From Ziziphus jujuba (lineage: Eukaryota > Streptophyta > Magnoliopsida > Rosales > Rhamnaceae): a DNA stretch of 64,000 bases. The notes below the pieces were generated by a model that saw only the letters and a list, made by a program, of their open reading frames with translations, did no database searches and was not told the origin of the DNA. Below are positions 34,200 to 46,944 of this stretch, one piece after another. The stretch is taken from NCBI RefSeq assembly GCF_031755915.1, contig NC_083388.1, positions 19,680,001-19,744,000 on the forward strand, written 5' to 3'. The translations under genes were made by a program, and so were the position numbers. The number at the start of each line of letters is the position of its first letter. Position 1 is the first letter of the stretch.

Positions 34200-35664
34200 A
34201 TAACACAATTTTAATTAACTTTGTTTCCCACCTAGGTAATATTTAAACTTTCTCATATAATTATTTTTCAAGAGAACATTTAAAAAAAAAAAAAAAACAT
34301 TTATGCAATAATGAATTTTTTAAAAAAATCTCACGTAATTTTATAAGATGTAACAACTTTATTTATATTTATAAAAAAATAAATAAATATTTATTCCACA
34401 TGTAACCAAAAGAAAATAATAATAATAATAATAATGAAAAATCATCTCCTCCTTGATTAGTCTCTATTGCCTGTACAATCGAGATAATAATGCTAACTAT
34501 CTAGCTACTGGTGATGCTTCTTTAATTAAGTCTGCAACTTCGCTCAATAATATTTAAAACTGATAAACAAAAAGAAAAATATATGTATATTAAAGACTAC
34601 CGTTGGTACACGTGACAAACATCAAAGAAAGTGGGCCTAAGATATTAATATTATGATGATAAGGAGGATGGTAATTAAGAACCACTTTTGAGTTGCCTGA
34701 ACTCGACAAATTGGTAGGAATAGGAAATATTAGAAGGTAGGATAACATTTCATTTCATTTTCATACAGATAAGAAGTTAATTAACAAAATACAAACTTAA
34801 AATAAACAAGAAAAATAAATATTATTAATTAGTGTATGATTCAGAACTTCAGCTGTATATATTTGTCTATAATATTAGGTTTTATTTTCTCTATCTAGCT
34901 AAATAATATCCGAAGCAGTGAATAACTAGAAAAAATAAAAATAAAAATAGATATCCCTGGTCATGAAGATGTATATGAAAATGTATAAAAAATAGAAATG
35001 ATCATAAAGAGCTCATATAATGTAAAATAGATATAAAAAACTTCATATATAGTATATTCGTCTGGCATTATATCATAAACAAGTCGAGGACGGCTTTTGT
35101 TTTGACAGCCAGTTTAGTAGGTTACAGAAGGCTAATTATGGAGAGCCCAGTTCAGCAGCTTACATATTAAGGTTGTACTTTTGCCCAGCCTAGGCTGTGC
35201 GCCCACTTTGACTTCCATTTGATTTGATTTGGACTGGCTGGTGGTGATTGAGGAAAGAGAGAGCATATCTCAGAGTTAATTTGAGAGGCAATTCAAATGA
35301 AGATTATTAGTTTGGGCTGATTAACTGGACTTAATCTCTGATTTTGTCTATGCATCAACGTGGATATTATCGTGGTTGTATATTGTTTTATGTAATCCGA
35401 GTACAATGACTCGGCCTATTTCGGTATATTGATGAAGAAAAAGGCTACCCGTATATGTATAGATATAAAAAGACGCATAACCAGACATATACTAAAATAG
35501 CAAGCCATAATTAATGAGAGAAAAAGCTTAAAACCATTAATGTAGTAGCGTAGAGAAGGTTTAATTTTTCATATAAAGTAGTGTATATAGAAGGTTTTAT
35601 ATATCTTTCCTTTGGTCTTCTTCCTCTGTTCTCCGTCTCTGTGTTGTAATTTTCTTCTTTGGCC
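34200..35664 (+). promoter_or_regulatory. Proximal promoter and leader of the intact PME
   Basis: This is the colinear upstream region of the intact PME and is present in four more or less complete copies in the window. It contains the 115-bp block (34731-34846) and the conserved segment ACAATGACTCGGCCTATTTC (35402-35421). A TATA-like TTTTATATATC lies at about 35596-35606, some 60 bases in front of the ATG, which would give a short leader. The core promoter call rests on position and sequence only. Confidence 0.5.
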
Positions 35665-36252
35665 ATGAAAGAAAGATTTTGGGTCTTAGCATTGATCATT
35701 GCTGTGCTTTCCATCACCATTGCTCTCTATAACCTCTCTCCTTCCACCACCACCACCACCACCACCATTTCTCTCCAAAAGTGTGACCCAGACAAATGGA
35801 AATCACGACTGATAGATATGTACAAGGTGGCTGTGGTTTTGAGGGTTGACTTGGAAGGGTGTGGGCAGTTTCGGAGTGTTCAGAAAGCTATAGAAGCTGT
35901 TCCCCTGTGGAGTTCTACTAAGACCCTCATCATCATTGATGTGGGTACTTACAGGTAACAAGCTCTTTGTTTTTATTTTCTAATAGAACAGAAACCAACT
36001 GAGATAACGCAAAAAGAGAGTACAACTGCGTTGGAAGTGTAAAGTATTTGACTAATAGTCCAGATAAATTATTTTCTCTGTATTTTTCTTTTTCCTTTTG
36101 ATACGGCTCAAGTCACCTCTTGCTTATTAAATAAAAGAAAAATGAGCCTTCTTTATTTATTTCATCATTCATCTTGGTTTTAAAATTTTTTATTTCTCCG
36201 TCATTTTAACTGTACCGACTTTTTATTTATTTTCTTCTTCTTCTTCTTCTGT

Positions 36253-36283
<31 letters not shown>

Positions 36284-39200
36284 TCCAACGAAAAGATAAA
36301 TAAATAAAAAAGAAGGCTTCTTAATATTATGAATTAGTGTTCTCGCTTGTTGCCAAGATTATTTATTTATTTATTTATTTTCTTTTTCATCGGAATTTTA
36401 GTTTCATTGTTGGCATGGTTGATGATTAGCATGTTTTACTGTTTCATTGTTGGTATAGTTGATGCTTTGCATGAGTGAACAGTAACTATCTTTTTTATTT
36501 TGTATTTTTTTTTTAAAAAAAAAATTTATTTAAAAAGAAGGATATAGTTGGAGCTTGAAGATAATATTTCTGGATGATTGTTTATTTGTTTTCATTTTTC
36601 CTTATATTTTAATAATATTTGTTCGGTTAGTTTTGGGATAATCAATTAAACTTCCCTATCAATTTTATTCAATGACAAAAAATTGTGGTGAGTCAACAAG
36701 CCTTGAGTGCTTACTAATCTCTATTAAACTAAAGAATTTAATGCCACATCAGACTCACAAGTTAGTTAGCCAATGTAGAGTTTCACATACCGTATGGGTA
36801 GTTGAATGTCACGAATGTGGTGTGTTGGACGTATTTATGTATATACAATTGGATAAGCCTTATAATTGGATATTTGATATTTTATTGACAATTAGATATT
36901 TGATCTACCATTAGACATTTCTTACAATTAGATATTTAATATTTTATTTTAGAATTGTAAAAGGTTTAAGATAATGCCAAATCGGTATTTTAATCCTTTG
37001 ACTATTGAGAAATTATGAAAATGATGCGATACATAGGACGACACACACATTAAATGAGAAGGTGCCATCTTTTTAAATTTTATATGCCATATTAATTTCA
37101 ATGCAGCAACGGTAAAATAATTTAACACCATTTTAGCTTTTTGACTTTCAGTAAAATATAGCTGACCTGGGTATGTTTCGGTCTTAGATTGCACGTACTT
37201 TTTTAAACTTAACCCGTCTGGGAGAAAACAGAAGGAGAGGCTTTCACGTTTTCAGAGGAAAACAGAGAGGGTTGATCTGGTTTATAGAACAGAGGCTTTA
37301 TGTTGTGTGCTTGTAATTTCTCTTCTCCGTTAACGAAATCTGGTTTCTGGTTTGCTTATCTCATTGATATATGCTTGCTGATTTCCTTGTTCTTGCTGTC
37401 ACATTTGGTTGCTGATTTCCTTAATCTTTGACTTAAATCTGATACATAAGCTGGCTGCCGTGCATGTATATTAGCTGATTGATTTTTCATCTTTTAGAAA
37501 TATATTAGCTTGTGTATCGATCGGATTGAATATATTGCTGGTTTGTTGTTGGATAGCTGATACATTGGTTTGTTAATGTGAGATAGCTTCTAGGAAGTCT
37601 AACTCATACTGTTTGGCAGGGAGAAGGTGATAGTGCCTGAAAACAAAACAAATTTGATATTGGAAGGCAAGGGATACCTCAACACATTTCTTTCATGGAA
37701 TGACACTGCGGGCTCAAGTGGAGGGACTTTTTCTAGTTATTCATTTAAGATCGAAGCTTCTAACTTCATTGCCTACAATCTTAGCTTTCAGGTATATTGT
37801 TGGCATTAAATTCTATTTACTTTAATATTTATTTATTAAATTCTATTTACTTTAATATTTTGTTTGATGAGAGCTCAATTCCTTCTGTCTCTTTTTTTTT
37901 TTTTTTTTTTTTTTTTCCCTTTTCTTGAAGAATACGGCTCCTCCTCCAGCTCCTGGAGTAGAGGATGCTCAAGCCGTGGCCCTTCAAGTTTCTGGAGATA
38001 AAGCTGCATTTTATGGATGTGGTATGTATGGTGCCCAAGACACACTCCTAGATGAGCATGGAAGGCATTACTTTGAAGATTGCTTCATTCAAGGCTCCAT
38101 TGATTTCATCTTTGGAAATGGAAGATCACTATATCAGGTACAAAACGTTGCTCCTAAAATTTCTCTTAAGAGTCAGTGATTGAAGAATTTGATATTCTGT
38201 ATTAGATTCAAAACCGTGTTTTACAGGTCTTACAAGAGAGTATAAATAGAGACAGATTATACACAACTAAAGAATCATTGTTTAGATTCACAATTATAGG
38301 CTATTATCATATAAAGAGTAAGAGGTCAACTAATAAACGATATCACAAAGAAATTATTTCTTCATTCCATTGGCAGAGCTCTGGGTATGATAGGATTCTC
38401 TTGAGCTGGTTTTGTGTTAGTCAGCTCCTTGGAAGAGCGTATTAACCTCCTTGACAGTGGTAGCTTCTTTTGATGCTCAGTTATTAATGTGACACAAAGC
38501 TTATCTTCCTCGTACTTACCTATAACTGCTGTAATTTATTGTTGTCGTCTGTAACTTGAAGATAAATATGTTTAGTTACTACTATCAGACCTATCTCTTG
38601 TGACAGTGTCGTCTATATGTACCAATTCTTTTGGTTCAATGCAACTGTACAGTTTTGTGCACTTCTCTATACACAATTAAAAAAATCATTGTTTAGAAGG
38701 TGATTGTTCACAACTAATGAACAATATCACGAATAGAGCTCTTTGTATGGTAGGATTATCTTGTGCTGATTAACACAGTGGAATTAACCTCCTTGGCAGC
38801 GGTACTAAGTATGCCTTATTTTTTATATCGAATTATCTGTTAATACATTTTCCTTTTTTTTTTTTTGCTTTCCGTGGTTTTAACATGGCAGGGGTGTACC
38901 ATCGATTCGATAGCACAGGAGACCACAGGAGGAATAAGTGGGTCAATAACAGCACATGGAAGGGAGTCGGTGGCTGAAAACACTGGCTTTTCCTTTGTCA
39001 ACTGCAAACTTGAAGGAACCGGGAAGATATGGCTGGGAAGAGCCTGGAAACCTTATGCAACTGTGGTGTTTTCAACCACAATTATGTCTGAAGTTATCCA
39101 TCCATCTGGATGGGATGATTTCAGTGACCCCTCTAGAGACCAGTATGTGCTTCATCACTAATCATCCTCTTCCTTCTAGTTTCTGCATGTTTTTTATTTG

Positions 39201-39421
39201 ATTTGTTTATTCTCATTTATTTTAAATGCAGGACTGTGTTTTTTGGAGAATATGAATGCTCTGGACCTGGAGCAAATTACACGAACAGGGTTCCATATGC
39301 AAAGCAGCTCAATCAATCTGAAGCTGCTCATTTCATGGATATTTCATACATTGACGGAAGTGAATGGCTTCAGTATCACCAAGTTCTGGGTCCTCAACAT
39401 AACCTTCTCATGGTCATTTGA
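35665..39421 (+). CDS. Pectin methylesterase (pectinesterase), five exons, 369 aa
   Basis: The enzyme hydrolyses methyl esters of homogalacturonan in the cell wall. Exons are 35665-35954, 37620-37791, 37931-38137, 38892-39142 and 39232-39421; all introns are GT-AG and phases join to 369 residues. Residues 1-27 ([21 protein letters not shown]..) form a signal peptide or anchor, followed by a Thr run from a CAC/ACC microsatellite. There is no PMEI-like pro-domain, so it is a type II (short) PME. All catalytic motifs are present: GTYREKV (about 94-100), QAVAL (Gln168), GAQDTL (Gln190, Asp191), DFIFGNG (Asp212, nucleophile) and WLGRAW (Arg273, Trp275; LGRPW is usual). The C-terminus [20 protein letters not shown] resembles the PME15/29/55-like subgroup. 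The ATG at 35665 is used because the paralogues conserve it. The intron 1 sequence is shared with copy 1. Confidence 0.95.
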
Positions 39422-40630
39422 ATGAAAAATTAAAGCGTGACGGAGAAGAAATATTGCTAAAGGATAGAACTAACATTGTTTGCTATTTAAAATATCATGA
39501 AAGTTGCGTTTGATTTGAGGGCGCTACACTCTACTTTGCTGCTCTGTCTCAACTGGCTGGTTATATAAATTGGTAGTTGCATTGCAGTTTGTCTTTAAAT
39601 TACTCTGTTTTTATACCTCTTCTTTATCTCATATCGTCAACCAAAAAATAAAAAATACATGTTACTAAAAACAAAATCACGCTTAAAGCTGAAGTATAAA
39701 GTCAAACTTATTTACATATAATAATATAATATAATATAATAATTATATGATTGAAAATGGTTTGGACCAATGTATATATATACGTATATAATATATATAT
39801 ATATATATATCTTGAAAATGATATGTATAATATATATTTATATATATATTTGAAAACTAGTACTTTTGAAAACATTATGTGAATGAAACTATGATGCACC
39901 AATATATGTAAGTCTACATAACTATAGATTTTGGGGACAAAGATACACATGATATACATCATGCGCTAATTCACTTAGAATTTCGCTTTAGCTAGTTGAT
40001 AGAGAATATATTAATGCCACAATTCATATGACCTTGTGATGCAAAATAAACAAAATAAAACTTCAAGTTAAATAGAACATACAATTAAAAAACTAAACAA
40101 AACATACAATTCTTCCAAAATTTTAATTTCTATTCTTCACAATTCAACCTTCAATCTCCACACTTCCGGCATACAAAAAAAAACACGTAACATACAATTC
40201 TTCCAGAATACAAAATCCACATTCCTCAGCATACAAAATTCACATTCTTCCATATTTCATAAAAAATAAAGACAAAATTAAAAAGAAAAATTTAGTCTAT
40301 GTACCTTTGAAAATTTATACCCACTGCCCAAATTTAGTCAATCCTTTAATTAATTGATTCTTCCTCTCTCCATATGTGAGTTTCTTTAAGTTGAACCTAT
40401 CAAATAAAGAAAGAGAGCAATTATCTTCAGATTCTTTATTTATAAAAGGAAAGACAAACAAAGAAAGTCAATCATATGACACTCTCCAATGTCCTTCCAT
40501 GCCCATGTTTAATAAGAATCCGACTTTCAAAGGAGACAATTCCATTTCTTTGATAAAGAAACATATATTGTCTCCTATCTATACATACATATATATATAA
40601 CACATACGGTCTCCTATCTATACATATCAT

Positions 40631-40661
<31 letters not shown>

Positions 40662-40839
40662 GACAGAGTAAAATAAGAATATCTAGGATTGAGTGTAAGG
40701 CATTTGAAGGTAAGCCCTTTTAGTTATTTTAGTAAAAAGTTCTCTACTTGTTGTATATATTCTACTAGCATCTAAGTAACAATAAATTTCCAAGCACCTC
40801 AGAGATAGATAGACAGCTAATAAAACATGGCCAATGAGA
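39422..40839. other. 3' flank of PME and AT-rich spacer, no gene seen
   Basis: Contains several (TA)n tracts (39774-39850, 40590-40660) and low-complexity A/T stretches. Frames present are short and compositionally biased. Confidence 0.6.
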
Positions 40840-41100
40840 TTATGATAAGATAATATTAGAATGAGTATCCATTATTGGTATAAATACATAATCAGATTGG
40901 ACAATAGAGTTAATATTTGCAGTTAGTAGTTCCAAAGTTGCATCTTTCATGCTACAATGAGGATGAGTTTTATCTCCAATAGAAAATACATAAACTCTAT
41001 TGTTAAGCTCAATCCAACTGCGCTTGGGACCCTTTTTCACTTCCAAGTCTCTTAGTCTCTTCCTCACTTCCATCTTCTCTCTCCACTTCCCAAGTACAGC
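40840..41100 (-). pseudogene. Fragment of a pentatricopeptide-repeat protein (E/E+ region)
   Basis: On the minus strand, MEVRKRLRDLEVKKGPKRSW is followed by IELNNRVYVFSIGDKTHPH. This is the E/E+ motif region that follows the PPR array in plant PLS-class proteins (canonical form: VRKLMKEKGLKKEPGCSWIE, then V.VF.AGDKSHP). Upstream in the same direction a short NMLYLGSGEK stretch suits the preceding helix, but no PPR repeats follow within 1 kb, and the frame ends before any DYW domain. It is a truncated relic of an organellar RNA-processing gene. Confidence 0.75.
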
Positions 41101-42330
41101 ATATTACACAAAATTACATATGCAGATATTGGCTTAGGATTTAAACTAAATATCTTCTCTGCTAGACAATATTACGTAAGGTTAAGTACATACAAAGTTA
41201 ACATTAAATAATTATCAATCTCATAAAAATTTTAACTGTAAAAAAACATGTACGTTCTAACAAGGATAAAATAGTAAGTGGGATGCTTATTGTTTATTTT
41301 TATCATTTCTTTGTTCTTTACGATTATTATAGTTCTTTTAGTCTTTGCTCACAAAAAAAGGAAATGACCTAAAATGGGGTCTGCAACCGAAAAGTGAAAT
41401 AGAAATAAGCAATTGAAACAAAAAATTGAGAAAATGTTCCACCTATAAACGGTGGGTTTTGATCAAATGTTTATGGTGTCCTTCAGTGGTTCCTTATTAG
41501 ATTTTTTCACTGTGGGATCAGTACAAACGACAACATGAACTTTCTTGTTCTTCAAGGTTATCTACCTTAATTCCTTTTCCTATGTACTCACTAAAGGATT
41601 TCACTTAAAAAAAAAAAAAAAAGAAAAAGAAAAATCCAGTAAGAACTTCAACTACTTAACATTTGATTTTGATAGACGCATACAAACAAACAATAGGTGG
41701 GTTTGAGAAGAGAAATAGAGAAAGGATTACCAATAGAAGAATAAAAAATAGAGAAGGATTATTAGGAGAAGAATCAAAGTTTGTGGTAAATGAAAAATGA
41801 AGAAAACAAACAAACCCAACAAATAAACTCAAGTAAACCTAACCCTTAAACTAAAATAAAAAATTCTTAGTAAAACACAAAAATTTCAACAAGATAAACT
41901 TACCGATGATTGAAAGGGAAAAGAGATCTTAGAGTTGTGCTGTCTAAGAAAGAGAGTAGAGATCTATTGAAGTTGTGATTTGGGAAATTTTGGGGGTATT
42001 TTGGAGATGAGGTTGATATACATCGAGATCTGAGTAAACTGATGAGAAATACTAAAAAGTCCTTTATTATTTGGTCAGTTTCAGTCGCTGGCAATTTTTT
42101 AGCATTGATAACAATTACCGATCAAAGTATCTTGATCGGTGCTGGTTAACCAACCAATCAGACAACGATCATCGCCAATCGTCGATCAGTACAGTTCGGT
42201 TGGTCGGTCACCATGGTTTAATAGTTAAACTGTACACCCCTAGCTATTTTAGTTTAAACGCATACTATTTGAATTAGTACTAAGTGTTGCCGTTTTGATG
42301 GATTTCAATTTCGCTTTGTTATTTTTCATG
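41101..42330. other. No gene recognised
   Basis: AT-rich. Near 42190-42242 the text GTTTAATAGTTAAACTGTACACCCCTA resembles the end of a hAT-type or other inverted-repeat element, but no partner end was found. A 64-codon minus frame (41900-42094) is not recognised. Confidence 0.5.
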
Positions 42331-45300
42331 CTTTTTTTTTTTTTTTTTTTGGGGATAAAAGGAAATATATTGCCAAAAGGAAAAGAAAACCTCCAAAAGA
42401 GGCTTAACACAAGCCTAAACGGGAACTAAACATATCAGAAAATAAAATAACTCAGACCTCCCTTAGAAGAGATTCATAGCAAGATCTCTCCAAATTAAAG
42501 AACATGCTCTCATTTAAAGCTAACTCTATTAGAATCCCTTGAGTTCCAACATAACACACAGTTGAATTTAGCAAATAAAGAGTGGAGGAAAATGAAATCA
42601 TATCTGGTATCCCATCCTGAAGGGCCTTCCACGCCTGTAATGTTCTCAACCACAGAGGCCGAGTCATACAACCACTCCAACTTGTTCCACTTCCGCTCAG
42701 CTGCAACTCTCGCTACCCAAAGAACCGCTTTTAGCTCAGCTTCTAAGGGAAATGAGCAAGAAATTCATTTCAAAGCCAGAAACTGCAGGTTTCCTCTCCA
42801 ATCCCTGACCACAAAAGCGAGACCTGCTTGACCATTGTAGAAGGCTGCATCAGTATTAATCTTCCGCCAATCTTTTGGGGGGGTCTTCCAAGTCTCGACA
42901 GCTTTAGAATTAGAAATGTTCAAAAAATTCGAAGCTGCCAAAAAATCTTCAACCATACGAATAAATAGCGAAACTTCATCATATGAAGATCTAACACCTA
43001 AAAATATCTTATCATTCCTACATTTCCAAGCAAAGTACATCAACGAAGACAAAAGGATGGCCAACTATGTACTATTTAAGAAAGGAGGACAAATCTCAGG
43101 TCCAGGATTGATGCAAAGGTTCACAAGATCGGCAACATTCGAAATAGTCCAACGGTCAAGCTTACAGCCCCATTTACTAGCAAAAGCAATTCTTCTTGTG
43201 TTTTGACACTCTTTAAAGATATGCAACGCCGGTTTCTCTTATGCTCCGCACAAAACACAAAACCTGTCACCTTTGCCTAATCTATTGGCCACCACCTCGC
43301 AAGTGGGAATGACATTGGCTAAAACTCTCCAAAGGAATAGCTTGAGCGGGTCATGAATTTTAAGACTCCATAGTTTTTTCCACTGATTGCTTTATTCTTC
43401 ACTGCTGGAATTCTTAACCAAAAGCTCATAGTAGCTTTTAACAGAGAATTTCCCTTCCTTACTTTCCAACCAAATAAGTTTATTTGAGCAAGAGACCTCT
43501 GGCCACTCCAATTTTAAGATGGCTTCAGCCGAATCATCATCAAAAAGCTGTCTAACTACATCAGCTTTCCAATTAAGGTTGCTAAAGTCCCATAACTCAT
43601 AGACTCTTCTCCAATAAGGAATTGCCGTCTCTTCTCTCGCTATAGGGCACTTATTGGGAAGATTAAGAACCCACATATCCTTCCACAAATCAATGGCGGT
43701 ACTGTCCTCTATATGGAAACAAACCCATTTCCTTAAAATATATCTAGATTTCACAATCCCCTTCCACACCCAGGAAGCATCTTTTTTCGGAGTGTAACTA
43801 AAGAAAGTCTCATTACGGAGATATTTGGCTTTCATCATTCTTTTCCATAGGCATTCTTCTCCACTAGCTAGTTTCCAACCAAGTTTAGCAAGTATAGCCA
43901 AGTTCATATCTTTGAACCTCCTAAAACCGATATCTTTCCAAGCTTTTAAAGCAAGATATCCATTGTCATTAGGTTTGTTTTCCCAATAGAACCTTCGAAC
44001 TAGCCCATTGAGTTCTTCACAAGATCAAGAGGAAGAGAAAAAGTGGCCATAGTGTAAATGGGGATAGCTTGAGTAACAGATTTGATCAACACAGCCTTTT
44101 TGGTTTTAGCCAATAGATTTTTACGCTAGCCCTCCATTCTATTTTTGATCCTTTCTTTCAAATTAAAAAACTCATTGGTTTTGTTTCTTTCGAAAACAAA
44201 AGTGTTCCCCAAATATATAGCTTTCGACCCTATATCCTTGAAGCCCAAGATATCTTTAATGACTTTTCTAAAATTTATGGTGGTAGATTTTGAGAACGGA
44301 TGTTCGACTTTTTTGGATTTGCTAGTTGGCCTAACCAATTGCAGTAGCTGCTGCAAACTATCTTTGATAATCGAAGCTTCTTTAGGATCAGCTCGGCACA
44401 TGATGAGGAGATCATCCGCATACATTAAATGAGACACAGCTGGGGCGATCTGGGCTATCTTTATACCATGAAGACCTCCTTGTTCCTCTTCTCTCTGCAA
44501 CAATCTTGAAAGGAACTCAGAACAACAAATGGAAAGAAAGGAAGATAAGGGATCACCTTGTTGTAGACCTCTTTCCAGGTAGAAAGATTCGTAAATATTT
44601 TCATTGAGGAGAAGAGAATATGTAATCAAGCTTATGCAGCTCCCAATCAGCACCCTAAAATCTGAAGAGAATCCTCGAACTTCTAAAGCCTTGTTTAGAA
44701 ATCTCCATTCCAACCGATCCTAAGCTTTTTTTAGATCGATTTTGATGATCATGAGACCCTTCCTTCCCTTGTGGTTTTGAACTTTGTGTATGATCTCTTG
44801 GGCCACCACTGTATTATCAGCTATCCACCTACCTTTAACAAAAGCTCCTTGATTAGGTGACACTATTTTATCCATCACTTTGCTTAGTCTTCCTAAAAGA
44901 ATCTTAGCAACGATCTTGTAGATGAAGTTGCATAAACTAATAGGACGGAAATGATTGAAGTTTTGAGGTTGGTTAATTTTCGGAATAAGAACAATGGAAG
45001 TCTCATTGGAACTTTGAGGGATTCTTTTAAAACTGAAACACTCCTGAATAAACTTCACCACTTTATCCTAAACTATAAACCAGTAGCTTCTGAAGAAGAT
45101 CCCTGAAAAACCATCTGGTCCTGGACTTTTTAAAGAATGAAGATTCCAAACAAAATCTTTAATCTCCTCCATAGATGGTACCTTCATAAGATCTAAATTT
45201 TCATATTGAGTAATGCAACAATTTTCCAATTCTCTTAAAAAGTCAGGAATATCAGGTTGGTTAGAATTATACAGGGCCTTGAAATTTAGAATAAAATAAT

Positions 45301-46944
45301 GAAAATCTAATCTGGATCATCAATCCAAGTCTGATCATCCTTAATGACCTAAATGATGTTTCTCCCTCTTCTATAAAGCAAACTAGCATGAAAGAACTTG
45401 GTATTCCTATCTCCCTCCTTCAACCAAACCTCTCCCGATTTCTGTCTAAGGATCGATTCCCATCTGTCACGGTAAATCCTCAGCTTGTCTAGAATGTCTT
45501 CTTTCTTGGCTAGGCTTTTTATACTTTGCTATTGAATAGAACTAAGTTCCAATTCCAACTCTCTAATTTGTTTGTCCACAAATCCGAAAAAACTTCCTGT
45601 TCCAAGTTCTCAAAGCTTTTAAGGTTTCCAGTAAGCTACTTCTAAGTCTGCAACTGTCTAAGCCATGTCTCCAATTTGCATTTCATGTTTTTTCCACGAT
45701 ATAAAAGCTTGATTTATCTAATGCTCAGGCTTTCAAAAACCTGAAAGGTCTTTTCCCCTTACTTTTTTCCCTTTCGGTTCGAATGATGATTGGACATTGA
45801 TCTGATTTTTCAAAATACAAATGCTCCACAATGACTCTTGGGAATCTTTCCAACCAACCTTTGTCAGCCAGAGCTCTATCCAGCTTTTCTCTAATGAGAG
45901 CTTGCCCCCCTTGCCATCCTAAGTAAAACGACTTCCCACTAAGCCCAAATCAATCCCTGCAATATCTTGCATGAACTGTTTTAAAAATAACTTCCTCTTC
46001 CAAACATGACATCCTTTAAAGTTCTCTTATCCATCTACAATCTCATTCAAAATCTCCAAAAAGAATCCAAGACCTGCTCAGACTTTGGGTGATGTTTGTC
46101 AAATTCGACTAGAAAGTCATCTTTTCACTATGGTAAAGGTGCCATGACAGGCAATGATGTTGTGAATAGGTTTCCCTCCTTCTCTGATAATTTCACCACA
46201 GAAGAAACGATCAAATTTCCATGAGACAACCAAATTTATATCTTCTGACCATATAAGGCATAATCCACCAGCTTTTCCTTTTGCTTCAACAATGTCATAG
46301 TTATGACAGCCCAATTTTCTACAAATCATCTCTAATCTCTTCTTACCTCCTTTCCTTTCACACAGAAAAACACAAGACTGATTATGTAATTTGATAAGGT
46401 TTTTAAGGACCATAAAAACATTTGGATGCCCCAGACCCCTACAATTCCAAGAGAGAATCTTCATGGCTGAGAAGGGAGGGGGGGAGGGGTTATAATAAGG
46501 CCCGCCTCCTCGTCCTAATGAAAATCCAGATGTCTCATGGATGAAGAGCACTCCTCCCAATTCCTATTAACCTGTGATCTTCATCTCGCTTCCCGTTTCC
46601 ATGACCAATGCTGAGTGGGAGCATTGAGTTGATTCATGATAGAACTGCTGAAGGTTGGCATTGGTAAGGTGTCTTCCTCATCATGCTCTCTTTCTCATTG
46701 CATGGAAGCATTTCTTACAGCCTATGTGAGTCTACCTTTTTCTCTTTCATCAAATTGTCCTCTATTAAATTCTGAAAAAAGCTCCTCCTGAATTGAACGG
46801 GTTCTATTGTAGCCTCTACATTCAGGCTTCTTTGGTCTGAAGCTTCAGAGAGAACAGTGGGCCAGACTTCCTCTAACCGAACTTGATAATCCCCTATTCG
46901 ACAAACTATTTTAGAGGGTCCCATTAAATCCGAGGCGAGCAAGT
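42331..46944 (-). mobile_element. LINE (L1-type non-LTR retrotransposon), degenerate
   Basis: On the minus strand, in order: a possible ORF1 tail (46942-46715), an endonuclease start MKILSWNCRGLGHPN (about 46464), [17 protein letters not shown] linker sequence (about 45430-45380), and reverse transcriptase blocks VLIPKINQPQNFNHFRPISL, NQGAFVKGRWIADNTVVAQE and the YADD box (SHLMYADDLLIM, about 44430-44400). A zinc-finger/linker part (43907-43392) and an RNase H start WRKINTDAAFYNGQAGLAFV (about 42870) follow. It ends at a poly-A (poly-T on the plus strand, 42331-42351), so it reaches the true 3' end. A TAG replaces Tyr in the motif A sequence DLKKAYDRL (44720-44722), and several frameshifts split the rest. 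It is dead. Confidence 0.9.

Noticed and set aside
33827..34246. ORFs of Cys-Val or Thr-His repeats
   Set aside because: Translations of the (TG)n/(TA)n microsatellite.
35659..35664. Earlier TTG start for the intact PME
   Set aside because: An ATG two codons downstream fits the signal peptide and is conserved in copies 2 and 3.
42190..42242. Possible hAT transposon end (complement starts TAGGGGTGTACAG)
   Set aside because: No matching opposite terminus or 8-bp duplication found nearby.
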